The translations under genes and the position numbers were made by a program. The notes under the pieces were generated by a model. The model ran no database searches and had not been told where the DNA came from. It saw nothing but the letters and a program-made list of their open reading frames with translations. DNA of 64,000 nt from Prostheceraeus crozeri (taxonomy: Eukaryota > Platyhelminthes > Polycladida > Euryleptidae), in assembly GCA_907163375.1 (NCBI GenBank), contig CAJQUW010001793.1, positions 62,001 to 126,000 on the forward strand, written 5' to 3'. Numbering within the stretch: the stretch's first letter is position 1; every line of letters begins with the position of its first letter. Shown in pieces: positions 11,501 through 26,500 of this stretch.

Positions 11501-14500
11501 TTATCGGTTAAACTCGTAAATCCCGCAGGTTAGTTTTGTCTCATGTCAAAAAGCATGTGATTCGGATTAACTCGCGATCTTGTATTAGAATGAATGGAAT
11601 TTCAGTCTCACACTTCTCTGGTCACTCTGTTCATCGCATTTTGAATTGCAGATAAACGATTTTTGCATTGTGTAAGTGAAATGACGAAATATAATGTAGA
11701 TTTTTCTCTATATTTATGCGCTACTTCATTATTGCCAATCAAGAAATTGCTTTGACGTTAGGCATCGTCGTGACAGCTAGGAATAATGACGTTTTTCTGA
11801 AAATGACATAGATGGGGTTTTTCGTGCTTTGCCTGCTTTCGTCATTCTGTGTTTCTTCGCAGGCATCCGGTCCCACCTTCATTCCATCTTTGATTTTGAA
11901 AAGCAAGCAGATTCAATTAGTCATTAGGGTGATGTATCAAACTTGAATGAAGTGAATAGCATGGATTGCACCATCGGTTAAGCTATTCGAAGTAATGCAA
12001 GGGTTACGCATACGTAGAACTTGTGGAAGGAAATCAGTCTGTGCATATGCGTATACACATAGACCTGTGTTCCGAGTTTCCGGCTTTTCCTTGAAATCTA
12101 GCTGGAAGTCATATTCTAATGATGAAATTGCGATTTGTCTCAATTTGCAGCTCAACGCAATTTACGTTAGTGAGTATTGTAATGGAAATAGTTGACACAT
12201 TATCTAAAACGAATCGTAGCAGTAAAAGCTGAGATATGCAGGCATCAAAATGATTCTGAATGTCTATACAAAAGATTCTACCGTAAAGATGTATAGATCT
12301 CAATCTTTGAATTAGAATTCTGTTTTTTGATAAATATCAGCGGATCTTGTGTAACGACTCAATTTCTATCAGAATGTAGCTGATGCATTCTATAGCTATG
12401 CTCATGAATCAGCACATTTCTTTCTTTCTTTTCTTGATTTTCAAATGCGCTTTTTCTATAATAGTGAGGAAGACTATTACTGTCTTGTACTTTCAACATC
12501 TTGATGAATACCCAACAAATGTTATCAGATCTTCAGGGAGGATCCGGATGTGAGAAATGTAAGAAACTTGAGAATTTCGGCTAATTGTGAGAAATGTGGG
12601 AAAATTATGTGCGAAATGTATCCTGTTGAGAAGTATGACTTGGTTTGGATGTGTTTCAATAGGTCATGTTTTCTTTAAAGTTCCCATAATTCATCGCTTG
12701 CAAACATGGGATCAGATCTGATGGAGCTGGATGTATGCAATCCATGTAAATCTTTTGGTTGCAATGGTTGATCGACGAGATTCACGAACTCCACATGTAT
12801 CTCTTTCATTATTCTATAATCACTATACTCACAGCCCTACCTTCTATATGCATCTAGTAGCAACAAAAAGCTTTATGTCCTAGTACAGTCGAATTTCCTG
12901 TATTAGGTTGGTAATAATTTAGACACCAGTTGATACACTAAACAGGCTTTGTTGTGGCACTTATCCTTGCTACTTGCAATAGATGGAAGTCTAGCCTCAG
13001 CATTCATTCATATCATCACATCGGAGGTTCGAATAGCAACAGTGCTTGTCAAAGAGACTCTTACTCGAGTCAAGGCAGGAATTACTTGAAATTCCTTTCA
13101 GCGGGCTTTCATTCTATCAGGGATGACGACCAATCTATCAGCGAAGACGTCCAGATGCTCGACGAAAAGAGCACAGCTATAAACGGATATCTCCATCAGC
13201 TGGAAGAGATCACTTTGTGTCGTGATGAACAGCACGATGATGGAGTTTTTTTTTTAGGATGAGGCGGCGCATAAGTGATGAAGTAGTAGAGGACCTGTCG
13301 GGCGATCCGGAACCTGTGGTCGTGACAAAGGAAGCTCACCAGTATATACTAATCGCCAACAAGTTCGGGTGCGGCAGGATGCTAATTATACAGCTCCTGG
13401 CGTGTGTAAAGTTGCAACCGCGAAATAAAATACATGTAATGGTTCGCCAGAATAAAATAGATTTCTTGGGAAGTTGCTTCGGTGTCTCCTGTGTAAGATT
13501 ACTCAAGTAACGGAGCTTCGAGCTTATAAGCTGTCTATGCATTGGACATAATTATCATGAGGTCGAATGTTTCCATTCTAAAGGCATATAGAAGCGATAT
13601 GGACCAAAGATATTTTAAGCAATCAATTTTTGTCGGCGGGCAGGAAACCAAGCCAGACCTTTATTTCATCCTCTTGAAGGTACATTTAGTCACGGTGGTT
13701 AATGTACTTGATAGAGTTTATACACTATCATAGTATCTACTGCTATTTATGTAACTCAGAGCTGTAATTATTACATTTTTTTCTAAACCTGCGACCAAAA
13801 TACGAGCTTTTATCACGTTGGAAAGTTCACTTTTATCATACTGTCATGAAGTATGAAATTTCATGCAATGATCTGTTTTCTTAATTCATTTACCATTCAC
13901 ATAATTTTCAGGTAGAGGCCCCTGATGCGCATGTGGTCTGTCGAGTAGTCACCTAATAGGCGTACGTGCATTATACTGACTCTTATATCTCATTGCAATT
14001 ACTTAACTATACTCATTAAATATTTTATATGTGAAATCAAGACTGACATGCAATGCAAAAGAGCGAAGAAAGAGATAATTAATACCCTTTAAGATTCCAG
14101 TAGGATCTTGGTTCTAGACGAACGACATGGCGATTACCACCATGCCAGATAACTTGTGTTGTTTGTAGTGCTGAAAGTGACATTATTCATTATGATTAAT
14201 GCAAGCATTGTTGTTTCAAACACATTTGTTCATTATTATTAGAGATGTGAAAAATTGGTAATCGGAGCGCACTATCCCTGGATCTTTTCTGTAAAACTAC
14301 TATGCATTCTACTTTATTTTAACATTATTTTTGATTTATTGATGTTTTAGTCATTCCGCTTACTTTATTTCTACAGGAGGCAATGAAACAACATAGTTTA
14401 CGTCCGTCTTCTGTTCTCGTGACGCACAAGCACTGGTAAGAAAAATGATGTAATAATAATGTGATTTTGATATGTAAATTTAGTTTTTTCGCAAACGTAT

Positions 14501-17500
14501 TCCATGTTTACTTAATGAAATATATTTTACTTTTCCTGCCTGAAGACAGTATTCCTGACATCTCAAAATTTTGGTCAAATGCTTTCAGCAGAAAGTGTCG
14601 TACATGATTAAAAGTGATTTAGTGCTCTCATAAGTCAATTTTCTTCGAATGAATACTTAGGCAGGATATTGTGAGGAATATACGTCAGGATAGGTCGTCA
14701 GCAATCAGCATACACTCAAATGACTAGCTCGAAGTCAATTAGTCAATTCCACGACGATATATGAACAGCAACTGCTTCAAGGCGACCAATGAGAATCAAT
14801 TCAAATATTCAGTGACCGTGGCTTTTATGAGGTCGAATAGCAACCACGGAAAATGGCTTGGCGACTGGGAATCGAATGTGCGGCACGACAGCCAAGAAGA
14901 TTAACGAACCACCCCTCCATGATTGTACCAGGAACAAGCATAGTTATGCCATTTTACATGGTCAAAGGCTATTTTGTTCGATGATTAGGTGAACGATTTG
15001 TAGTTGTGACGGAATCAAGGCGCGTTCGGATATCTATTCGACATCATCAAAGCCTGAGGCATTAAATTTCTGAATCGATTCTCCAAAGTCGCCTGGAAAT
15101 TTAAAAACGAAGGTTGGTAAATGGATATGGCTGAAGCTCATGCACACATAGTATGAATAATGGAATGAAAGAATATCGTGTTGCTGGGCAATGGCATGGA
15201 ATGGAAGCAGCATGACGTGGTAAGAAGCATTGAGATTGCATGCCTCCCTCTGTGTTCTCTTTTATCTCGCAGAAACCAAAACAACGCTGTGTGAAGAGTG
15301 AGACTGATGTCAGTGAATCTCATGCGTATTACAAAAAAGGGGATGAAAGAGAATGATGATGCTGGGCAATGGCATGAAATGGAAAAGTACAGTGCTCCTA
15401 CTGTGGCGCGAAATTTAACGCAATGCCTGTTTTGGCGCTAAAATCTGAGGACTTTAATATAAAATTTTGTTTATGCGAAATATTTTCTTGAAAATTCCAT
15501 TTTGCTTTATAAAGTTGAACTTCATGTTTTTGGAAAAATATGTAGTATTCAAGGGCAAATCCATTTTAAATGACTGTTTCCGGAAAGAGAACAAGTCTGA
15601 CTGTAATCGCTGCTCCAGCCATTCTATGCGTCTATTCAGTCCTATTTTTCAATGCAACCTTGGATATTTACCATCATAGTAAAAGCTTTCAGAAGGTCCG
15701 AACGGGCTTCAAGTTAAGTTTGGGATTGAATTAAATTACTCACACTCAAAAAACCTTACGATTTTTATTGTATTCTTCCCCATCAACTTGTTACTCTGTA
15801 CACCAGGCATGCGGTTTCATGTGACAATTTTTGCACTGGAGAATACATTTCTTTAACTTAACATCAGGTATAGAGTTTTACTCAGATCATTTTCTGACCA
15901 CTTAACTTCACTTTGTCAATTTCACTCATTGAGTATGCAAGTGCATTATTTCAAAGGCTCATCATACATCGTGTTAGAGGAAAGGAATTTAGTGTGAAAT
16001 TTTATCTACACCATATTTGGCTGTAGATTATGCTATCAATCAAAAAATATCACTCATGCTCAGACATTTTGAGATGATTATCAAATAAAATGGATTACTT
16101 TGAGTTTTTAAAAAATTGTTCAGTCACAAATTTCGCTATGATCAGCGCCCTGAAAACTCAATGTGACAAATGCGTCAAGTATGTGCTTCAAATGCACGAA
16201 TTTTGACGGTTCTACCAAAAACTGAGGAATTTTCTTGTATTTTTACATTTTTACTTTCTTTATCTGTTTGGAAGCTCCCCATGTCAGATGTTTGACACAT
16301 TAGTGAAAAGCAAAATTAGTTAGTCTCGCGCGAGCGCTTTCGACGACCGTCGGCCACCATAATCATGCGCAAGTGAATTTATTCATCATTATTGCAGACG
16401 GAACGAAATGATAACAATTCAAGAAGACTTATTCATTTACAAGAATGGAAAATTAAGAAATTCAAGACTACTAATAAAATAAGAAGTTAGTAAAGTCAAA
16501 ATAAGTAAAAATCATATACAGTCACAAAACAGAATCATAGAGAGTTCCAATCTCTGCCTTAGTCTTATTGGATGATCTCAGCTTTCGAGTCCACAGCGCC
16601 TTTTTGGTGACTCGACGCCTCCAGTTCTCCTCCCTGTCAACACACTCCATCCGATCTAAATGTCTACTTTCATTGAGATGCGACATGAATGCGACCAGAA
16701 TTTTGCTATGAACGACGTAGATCATAATGATCATGGCATCCATCATGACGAAACAAATGTCGACCTTAAAGTGCATTTTGTTATTCATTGGATAACTGTA
16801 TAGCTAAATCGCCTCTGCAATGATTCATCACATGTGCTAGACAGCTTAGTCACCAAGGCTCACATGATCATCTGCAAAATCCCAATCTCAGTAGTTAAGA
16901 TCAAACACCATGAATTGAATTTGCTCTTCTTTAAGTGCTAGATACAAGCAATGAAATCCTTAAATTTTGACTAATTTATTCATTGCATGATGCATGATAT
17001 GCCAGGTTTTAACTGGAAATTGTTAAAAAGGACATTTTGGCCAGAACAGAAATTACAACCTCTTGATGATTTTGATGGCTTAAATAATCGTATAGGCCAA
17101 ATGATAAATATTCATCAGTGCTTAATCAACCTACCATCTAAATCCGCTGATTTATTGATTAATGAGGATAGATGAATTGGTCATGATGAACGCACTGTCT
17201 AGTCGTTAGGCCAGCACAGACCTCATTGTGATCGACAGACAAAAACAAAGTCTCCTCGGTACGGCAAAAAATAAAAGTTTCTTGTGCTTTTTGGCTTGTA
17301 GTGATATTCGTGTTCAGGTTGTTGAGTCAGTTTCATAGTTCAGCATTATTAGTCAATCCACATAATTTCCGTCATTATGTGGGGGAGCTCTGGGGTAGAA
17401 ACTTCAGGGAAATCGGCCATGAGTGTGTCTACGTTGTGAAGGGTTGACGCAAGGACGGATCTCTGTGCTACTCCGTTCTTCAGACTGAAGGGCTTGCTAC

Positions 17501-20500
17501 TGGCACACCACTTGTCTTGGACGGAAGAGCGATTCTGCAGAAGGCTCATGACGAGATTGGTGGACTTCGCGGTGATGTCGATCCACTCCCTCCCTGCTAT
17601 TGGGAGGGGGGCCGTCAGGTGTCGGGCGGGCCAATCGCCCGCTCCTAGCAGCGGATGAGCTCCTCGCACCTGACGGAGGAAACCCAGAGGTCCCACGGTG
17701 TGAGCGTGGGTGTATGTATGTGCAAGAGAAGAAGAGTTTTGTGGTGTGCGGTTGAGATTTACAAAGAGGTGAAGAGTGAACAGAGGGGTTTATATTGTGT
17801 AAACATTCTTGTAAGAGGGGTTATTTGTTTGTTCGGAGTTGTGTCAGTGTTCTGCGTGTGCGTCGGTCGAGTGTTTGTTCTGATTTGAGAACTGTGGGGG
17901 TGGGGTTGAGTTAATGATCTTGTTGTTTTGTCTGTGTGCTAGGTATGTGGCAACGTGGTGTGCGTGCGTTTGTTTGAGGAGTTGCTTTGTTGTCGCGTTG
18001 GGTGACTGTTTGTGAGGGGGTGAAGAGTAACTTCCTGAGATGAAAATGGTGGGTTTTGTTGTCTGAGAGGTGGTGGTTGTTGCGTGAGGAGATGTAGAGG
18101 ATGGTGTTGACATTTGGTTTTGTTTAGGAGCTGTTTTGCGTGTGATGTGAGGTGTTCAGCGATTGAGTGATTAGTCGTGGAGGCGTGTGTGTTTGTGTTG
18201 CGTGTGCATCCTGTGGCGATCCTCAGCGCTTTGTTCTGTATTGCTTGTAGTTTGTTAATGTTTGTTTGTGCGATGATTGGTGACCAGAATGTTGATTATG
18301 TGTATTCCAAGAGGGAACGTGTGATGGCCTTATAGGTGGCCACGATGGTCTCTTACTGTTATCAGTTGGTGGAAATGAGACAGGAGAGGATGCCTACGGT
18401 GGGTTTCGTCGTTGTCGTAGGCGGCAGTCAGATCGAGGAAAACGGTGCCGGTGATTTGTCCAAGTTTTAACCTTCTTCGATGTTTTTCGTTAGAAGGGCA
18501 ATTTGATTCGTCGTCGAGCGGCCCGCTTGTTCAGTTGGAAGGACCTTCTCAAGCATCGAAATGATCATCCTTTCGAAGATATTGCAACTTGCGCAGAGAA
18601 GTGAGATCGGACGAAAACTCACAGGCAGGTTGACCTCCTTGCCGGGTTTGAGGATGCCAATCGTGGAGGCGCGGCAACACATTTTTGGTATGAGGATAGT
18701 AGATAAGCAAGCGTTGTAAAACTTTGCCAGCCACTGGAGGAGTTTGTCGTCAAGATTCATTAAGAATTCGTTATGCCCTCCATCGCCCCCAATAGCTTTC
18801 CTTGACTTGATCAGTCTTAGTCCTGCTGTGATGTCATTCATGGTGAAGTTCTCTAGGTATTCCTCTTCTGGATAGCTAAACAGTTGTCAGCTTAGTAAGT
18901 GAGAACATCCACTCTTAACTGTATATGCTCGAGCAATTTCAACAAAACTTTGAGGAACGGTCACATCCACAGAATGAATGGGTGGGCGCTGGTAAACTTT
19001 GAACACTCATCCCCCGACTTCAGTGACGTCAATTGAGGGAAAGAATCCGAACCCTCAAAAGTGCATTAGAAGGCGCCAGAGGCGGGGTTGAAAATTTAAT
19101 AACGTGCTTTGGCGAGAATTTCAGGAGTTTAAAAAATAACAGTGCTAGTGAGCGCATTGTGAATAATGCTCCATGACTTGTTAACGCAGCTTTTCACCTA
19201 CAGAAAATCCCAATCAAATGAGGAGAGCATTTTGTGTAAAGTTGACGTCTATGATAGGTTGCAGTCACAAGCACACTAAGGGCTAATATTGTTGTCATCA
19301 CTGTCGTTGAAAGTAATGTTTGACGCTAATGGAACAAATAGAATAGCAATCTTTCTTACCTGGATTCGAACTATGTCAGCTAGAAAGTCTGATATTTGTA
19401 GAGAGTTTAATTTTAGAGTATATAATTGATGATAATATTTTGCTTATATTTTGTGAAGCAATAACATTTTCATGTGGATGTTTTTGTTTGCAGGGATCAC
19501 GCTTCCGGATCATCCAAAATAAGAAGACAATTTTCGAACGTGAATGTTTATGGCTCAGCTGTTGACAATGCAATTGGAATTACACAGTAAGCTAGCTCCT
19601 CAGTTTATTGAGTTTTGACGATTCATGCATAAATGCACAACTGTTAGCCAAACGTGTGTATGAAAGTTTTGAGATTTAGTTTTGACTTAAATTGTAACTG
19701 GCATTTTTGTCATCAAAATGTGTAGCAAAATTTACATGTATATTTCAGAGTTTTCTTGTTTGAGAATCTTGCTATGCTCCACGAGGAATAAATATAAGAC
19801 TGAATTACATCGATTAATTGAAATCAAGATTTAATTAAGCCATAAAATGAACAACTAAACAATATGCCATCTGATGAATATCCAAAGATAATAGAAATTC
19901 AGGAAAAGTACATGTATAAGTTGATTTAATCTCCTTGTTATTCATACCCGATGTCTCCGAGTGGCCCGGGAGCGATTTTGTCACAGGGGGTGCAAGAAAA
20001 ATCGGTTTAATTGATGAAATGAAATGTAGGACTGCATACATAGATACTTGCATAGGCATGCGCATATGTACATGTAGGTAGCTACAAGCCTACATAAATT
20101 AAATGACCTATATGAATAGTATCATGGATTCATGACTCGTGAATCTGTCAGCATCTACCAGTTGTAAAAGTCAAGCATAGGGCTTACCGACAAAAGTGCA
20201 GTGATACATGCTGCCGATCTCAATAACAATACAGTTTTCATCATTCATTGTGAATTCACAAGTTTTGGATTGCATGTAACCTATACAAGCCTACATGAAC
20301 ATGTTGATTTCCGCATGTAGCATGCTGCATATCATTCTATCATATGCAAGTTGTAAGATGCTGGTAAAGGTGTGCCAAAATAATGTTAGGCCAGAAACAT
20401 TGCAATATCGTTCCATTTTCAATACAAAATTGTTCTCAAATACCAGTGAGGATGATTAATATTTGATTCTGCACCCTGGTTTAACTAAATTCTTAACTAC

Positions 20501-23500
20501 GAAATATAACTGGTACTCACTGACCCACTCACCTAAAATACTGAAAATCGAAGTCCAATAATGTAGTGACAACAGTTGAAAACATTGTCACTACTACATA
20601 ACGTTGTCATGTATACAATCTGGGAGTATATTATGTTGATCTTTTATCAATTGAGGAATTTTGGTAGACCTAAATTCCAAATAATTCCCTTTCAAGCAAT
20701 GACACAAGAAAACCGAGCTTTCCATTATTGTCTGATATTATATAAAATATTGTTAAAATTTGTGTTGCAGTTTGTAACAAGTAGCTTCATGCACTTATGT
20801 TACCATACCTAAAGTCGAGATGGTGTCTAATATATCTTTTATGTCTATGAAAGTCAAATTCAGTGATTTTTAGAACTGGTATTTTGGAGAATCTGTTGCC
20901 GGAAAAATCACATTAAGTCAAATTTTTCAAGAGTTGTTGTGGATATCGGCTTAACTGCTGTTGGTATGAATGCCCCATCACCTAAATATTGTAAGGGTGC
21001 AAAGAGTTTTGGTGTCGGACATTTATCTGGATGACAGATAGAAAATACTTTTGATTGATTTCCCCTCAAATTATAGGTATATTTTGCAAACTGCAAAAAC
21101 TTTCGATGAAACTCTCATCAACGGCTACTGTCATTTTAGACAAAGCAAGCCTACATTGTTTATATGTATGCATCTACTATATAGAGGCCAATAAACAATA
21201 ATCCTATCGTTGGGCCTAAAATTGTTGAAGCATGCTGAGTATTCTGTATGCATGCTACCACGTCTTTCAAATCCAACAAAGATAATAGCGACTTCAATCA
21301 AAGTTCCAGGCTTGCAGCGAAAGAAATTCTTGCGATAAATGGGCTTGAATGTAATCAATTAATTAATGATCGAGAATTAATAGCGGCTCCGTTTTGCTTC
21401 ACATGCTGTCAAATCATGCACTTCTTTCTTCTCAAATGAAGAAGTATCTAATGCAATATTGCACGAACTATGTGCTATTATTTCAGTAAATAGTTTTGAT
21501 TGTATTTGGTCGCAAAATTGATCTATGTTTATGACTTGGTCGAAATGAACGAAACAAAAATCCAGATAATCAGTACACCATGGTTAGGAGAAAGGGAAGT
21601 CCTATGACAAACCAAACCAAACAAAGAAAACAAACCAAAGAAGAGAGTGGGAACCCGCGAAATTTATTGCGGCCTTGTGCTACATCATTGACGCGCGAGG
21701 TCATTGACTGAAATTTGACAACTTTCACCAGGGGTTTCCTAGTTTCACTAGTTTTCATGGTGCACATGCACCTCTTGACATGTCTATGACATCTCCCCAG
21801 ATATTTCCTCATTTCTCTTTTACCTTCACGACAATCAAATAGATCCTCCTTTGTCACCGAAAGCTTGGTGCGCTCTCGAGAATCTTTATTACTATCTATG
21901 TAGTAAGCAGTGAGCATCTTTCAACTCATCTTTCATCGTGCACATCGATTGGTCGTTCACACTGATGCGATTGCAAAGACTGTAAATGCAGATTGATCTA
22001 ATACTTAATCGTTATTCATCTACATTATTCATATTAATGTTCAACTGTCATTTGATTTATAAAAAAAATTGCAAGTTAATGAATTGTAAACGTACCGCAC
22101 TTAATGGATTCGTTAATTCACTGAATTTTTGCATTCGTGCAAGATTATATATCACTTAATATTTTGCAATGTCTAAATTTCCGTGTCTTCCCTTCCCATT
22201 GTTCTCTTTATGCTCACACTTGGCTGATCTTTTTCTGGCTCACAGAGAGTCAGCCCATCACTTGTCTTACTACTAGGTATGTAGACGATTCATGGATTAC
22301 CACTGAAAGCAGTTTGATAAAATCGTTTGTGAAATGTATCTTTTTGCGTGTAATATTGGAAGCAATAACAAAGTTAAGGTCCACGAACATGAACTCTTCC
22401 CTGAGCGCATTATATCACTTGCGAGATACTGACTTGAATTTCTGTGTAGCCCACCATAAGAAATGCTAGAATTTCTTCCTTACAACTTTCATTCAATGAC
22501 TAGCTGCATTTTCAGAATCTTCACGGGTAAGGATTGAAAATTGCATCCACTCATAAATTCCTTTGATATAAAATCCCTCATTTTTGGTTTTGAATTTGGA
22601 GTTATATTTTCTTCTAGCTATGCCTTCCAATGTTTGGAGAGGTCCTCATTCCACTTTTTTTCATAAGGTCGTTCTTGGCCTGTCTTATGGTAAGGGTTGG
22701 AGGCTAGGGGCCGAAACCTTTCTCTAAACCATCACTTAGTTCCTTCCTAACGACTCAGTTCATGGCTGTAACTTCATTGTCACACATTTCACTGTTTACT
22801 CTATCCTCATGCATAATTTGAACTTTTGCATCTTAATCTTGCAATTTTTTTCTCTCATCTCTTTTCTTGCTTGTAGATTTTACTTAACCTTTATTATTAT
22901 TTAGTATACTCTCATTAAATGCACGTGCAAACGTACATTAATTTATGCATTTTAGACTTTAAGTGAAGACTATTTTCTTCAAAAAAATTCCATTAGATTT
23001 TCGATTATTTTTTCATGCTTTTCTTTTTTCTTTCACTATTTATCGTATTGATAGTATTACGCGCACTGAAGGTATTGATAGGTTCTCCTCAAGATGCCTT
23101 CTACAAATTCTTAGTTTACTTGCTTAATTCATTAACACAATGCACAGTATCAAGGAAGTTGATTTTAGTAAGCGCGAAAGGCAAAAACTTGCTTCCAAAA
23201 CTCGAGTAATTGAGAAAACTTTTATTGGACCATGAGCCTCTTTCTAGAGGCTTACTGCTACATTTAAGTCCCTTCGTCGGTTAATTTACTTGAAGTTGTA
23301 TAATTGCGTGTTGCAGAGGCATTTACATGTTCAACATTTTTATTCACCGATCCCCTCCCTCATCGGAAATAGTAGGCCTACCGAAGTCGTGACTGTCGTA
23401 GTCATTGACTCATAAAACAGCTGCAGATACCTCAAATTCACTACCTACTGCAATGGAAGCCTAGTAAACAGTCTGTCTGTTAACGTCGAGCCATCAATAT

Positions 23501-26500
23501 ATTAATAAGTCTTATCTCGAGCATTCATATGGACCAACCAGTCACGCGCGGTTATTCGTGAAAGCAACAGACTCACATTCGTGGTGCTCTAAACCCGTGT
23601 ATGTACATTGTACACAATAAAGACATGATCAAAAAATGAGTGAATTTCACACTAAATGCATCCACACAGACAAGCGAAATATCATTCTGGATATACACAC
23701 TGAAGTTTGAGACATGAAGGAGATTAAGTGGACCTCTTAAGTGGCTATTTACCATGCATACTTCCAGTTATTCAACTGAAAAGAAATATCACATAACTGT
23801 GAGGAATGATGATTTTACACGGGCATTAGCCGCTGATATATCACCAATTAAACAATCCAAACAAAGTAAAGCACTAAAACAAAACAAAACAACCACTTTT
23901 CATACTCCTTTAACTTATAGTTAAATTATGCAATACCAAGGCCTTTCTTTAGGAACATCCTGCCGTCATCAGGGAAATAATCTAGTAGCTGAGAAATACG
24001 TGCACATGAATTTCTACTTAAGATATTCTAAACTATCAAACTATTCTATGGAAAATCTAAATCTCAGACAAGCAGAAACTATGATAATAACTCAAAACAC
24101 ATTGATATACACAAGTAAAGATAAAAATGTAGAAAAGGGGGATTCGAAAACAGAAAGAAAAAATGAAGAGTCCCTCTGAGAAAGTTGCTTATTCAAAATT
24201 GGAGACTTCTTAATAAAGAGGGCCTCCGCAATGCTCACAAATGAAGTCCTATAGAGGATAGTGACATTGTTCATAATGCTACGTCTGCAGCAGGTATTGC
24301 ATTCAAGTAAGTGGTCAAAAATTGGACTAGGTCTTGATACATGCTCTTGAAATATCCTACCTAGATGCCTATTTGTCTCACCTATGTATGTGGTAGACTG
24401 ATCACCAATGCACTTAAATTCATAAATCACCGATGAGACAAGGGATTTCGAGGTAAGTTGTGCGCATTGCGGAGGCCCTCTTCATAAAGAACAGGTCTCC
24501 AATTTTGAATAGGCAACTTTCTCAGTGGGACTCTTCATTTTTTCTTTCTGTTTTCTAATCCCCCTTTTCTACATTTTTTTCCTTTACTTGAGTATATCAA
24601 TGTGTTTTGAGTTATTATCATAGTTTCTGCTTGTCATAGATTTAGATTTTTGATATAATGGTTTGATAATTTTGAGCATCTTTAGTAGAAATTTACGAGG
24701 GCTAGTCAATAAGTCTTGCACATTTGAAATTTAAAGCAAAGCAATTTACTATGATTTTCTTATTCAAAGAAAAGCAATGACAAGTGAACGTCTACAAGCC
24801 CTCTATGTGATCGCCTTTACTGCGGATCACACTTTCCCACCTTTGAGGCAGTTTTTCTATGCCGTCCAACCCTTCGCTGTTCAAAGACCGAATCTGGGCC
24901 TTCACTGCCACCGACAAGTCTTTCAACGTTGCGTATCGTTTGCCTCTCATGGGTTCCTTCAGTTTAGGAAACAGGTTGAAGTCTGGCGGACTTAGATCCG
25001 GACTGCAAGCGGGATGCGGCAAAACTTCCCAACCCATAGAGTCCAGGGTTTCAGTCACATGCTGTGCTGTATGGCATCGGGCATTGTCGTGGAGAATGAG
25101 AGGCTGCAGAGGTCTTTTCCTCCGCAGGGCATTCTTCAGTTTTTTGGAGATGAAATCGGCGTAGTATTCCTTGTTGACGGTCTGTCCAATGCGGACGGCA
25201 TCGGCAAGAATGATTCCAATGTGGTCATAAGCAAAGATCATCATTTGCTTTACCTTGCTCTGCTCACGTCGAAACTTTTGAGGGCGTGGGGAATCCGGAC
25301 TTCGCCATTCACTCGACTGTCGCTTCAATTCTGGTTCGTACGATCGAATCCATGTTTCATCAATCGCAACAATCCTTTCCAGGAAATCTTCGCCTTCTCT
25401 CCGATATCTTCGACGCAACTACATAGCGATTCTGTAGCGGGAAAGCTTTTCTTCGTCCTTTTGGGCGGTGTGGTACCCATCGACCCGTAACTTTACACTT
25501 ACCAAGATTGAGGGTGAGAATCTTGCAAGCAGACCCGTGACTTATCCCAAATTCAGTGGCTACTTCATCGCAAGTTATCCGTCTGTCTTCGTCCAACAAC
25601 TTTTGAACGCACTCCTCGTGTGCCTCATCAGTTGCGGATAATGGGCGGCCGCTGCGGTCTTTGTCTTCGATCGACAGATCACCGTCTCTCAGCCTCTGCA
25701 TCCATCGAGTGACAGTCGAGCGGTCAACAGCCTCTTCCTTGCATGCTTCTTCCAATGATGCATGGATTTCACACGGGCGCTTGTTTCTTGCGAACTCGAT
25801 CTTCACGTAAGCGTGCTGCTCTTGTTCGGAAACATTTTTAGTGAATGACCACTTGCAGACAGACTTTGATTGTTCGTGAGTAATATTCATGACAGCTGCA
25901 GTCGAGAGTGATAGAGAGCTAAATGAGATTTCTCTTGTGCTTTATGAAGCAGATGTTAGCCTGTTCAAAATTTGGTATTGTGATCGCTGAAAGTGCTTTT
26001 AAACGAATTTTGCAAACAAATGTGCAAGACTTATTGACTAGCCCTCGTATGTGCATGTACTTCTCAGTTACTAGATTATTTCCCTGATGACGGTAGGATG
26101 TTCCTACAGAAAGGCCTTGATATTGCATAATAAGTTAGAAATAGAAATAGAAAGTGTTTATATTCGAGCATAATGAAAATCAAATTGTTGCAAGTCAATT
26201 AGCAAAAATACATAAAAGATCAGACATTTTCAAAAAGATAACGAAGTGAAAAGTTCACAAACGACTGCGCATATTTATTCGTGCGTACAATTGGATAGGC
26301 GTATGAGTTACTTCGGGGAAGTCTGTGCGGTAGCAATTCATGCAAGATATGATCGCGATCTTCAGCCTTTTTGAATAGTTCAATTGTCAAGGAAACTCTT
26401 CTTTCTTGAATTGACTCTGGACACCTCAGACATGCAGTACGACCGTTGTACATGAGACGATGGACGCGATTCTTTATACTATTCAAAACTTTATTATTCT

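Larger units (their letters stand above)
23925..26131. mobile_element. Penelope-like element foldback (inverted 3' ends), split by a mariner
   Basis: The left arm 23925-24240 is the inverse of the right arm 24459-24693 plus 26050-26131; a mariner sits at 24696-26047 within the right arm. The unique loop 24241-24458 holds the start of a GIY-YIG endonuclease on the minus strand. Both arms encode the endonuclease tail in opposite directions: IAEALFIKKSPILNKQLS on the minus strand at the left arm and IAEALFIKNRSPILNRQLS on the plus strand at the right arm. This IAEALFIKK...LNKQL ending is typical of Penelope-like elements. The structure is two element 3' ends joined in inverted orientation, a form known for this class. 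Confidence 0.82.

Noticed and set aside
17697-18113. Opposed open frames in the G/T-rich stretch (Thr/Ser/His-rich on the minus strand)
   Set aside because: The frames follow from strong base skew in LINE-derived sequence and lack any domain.
19355-19385. TTCGAATCC on the minus strand near 19368, as a tRNA B box
   Set aside because: The upstream 60 bases have no A box and cannot fold as a tRNA; a chance motif.
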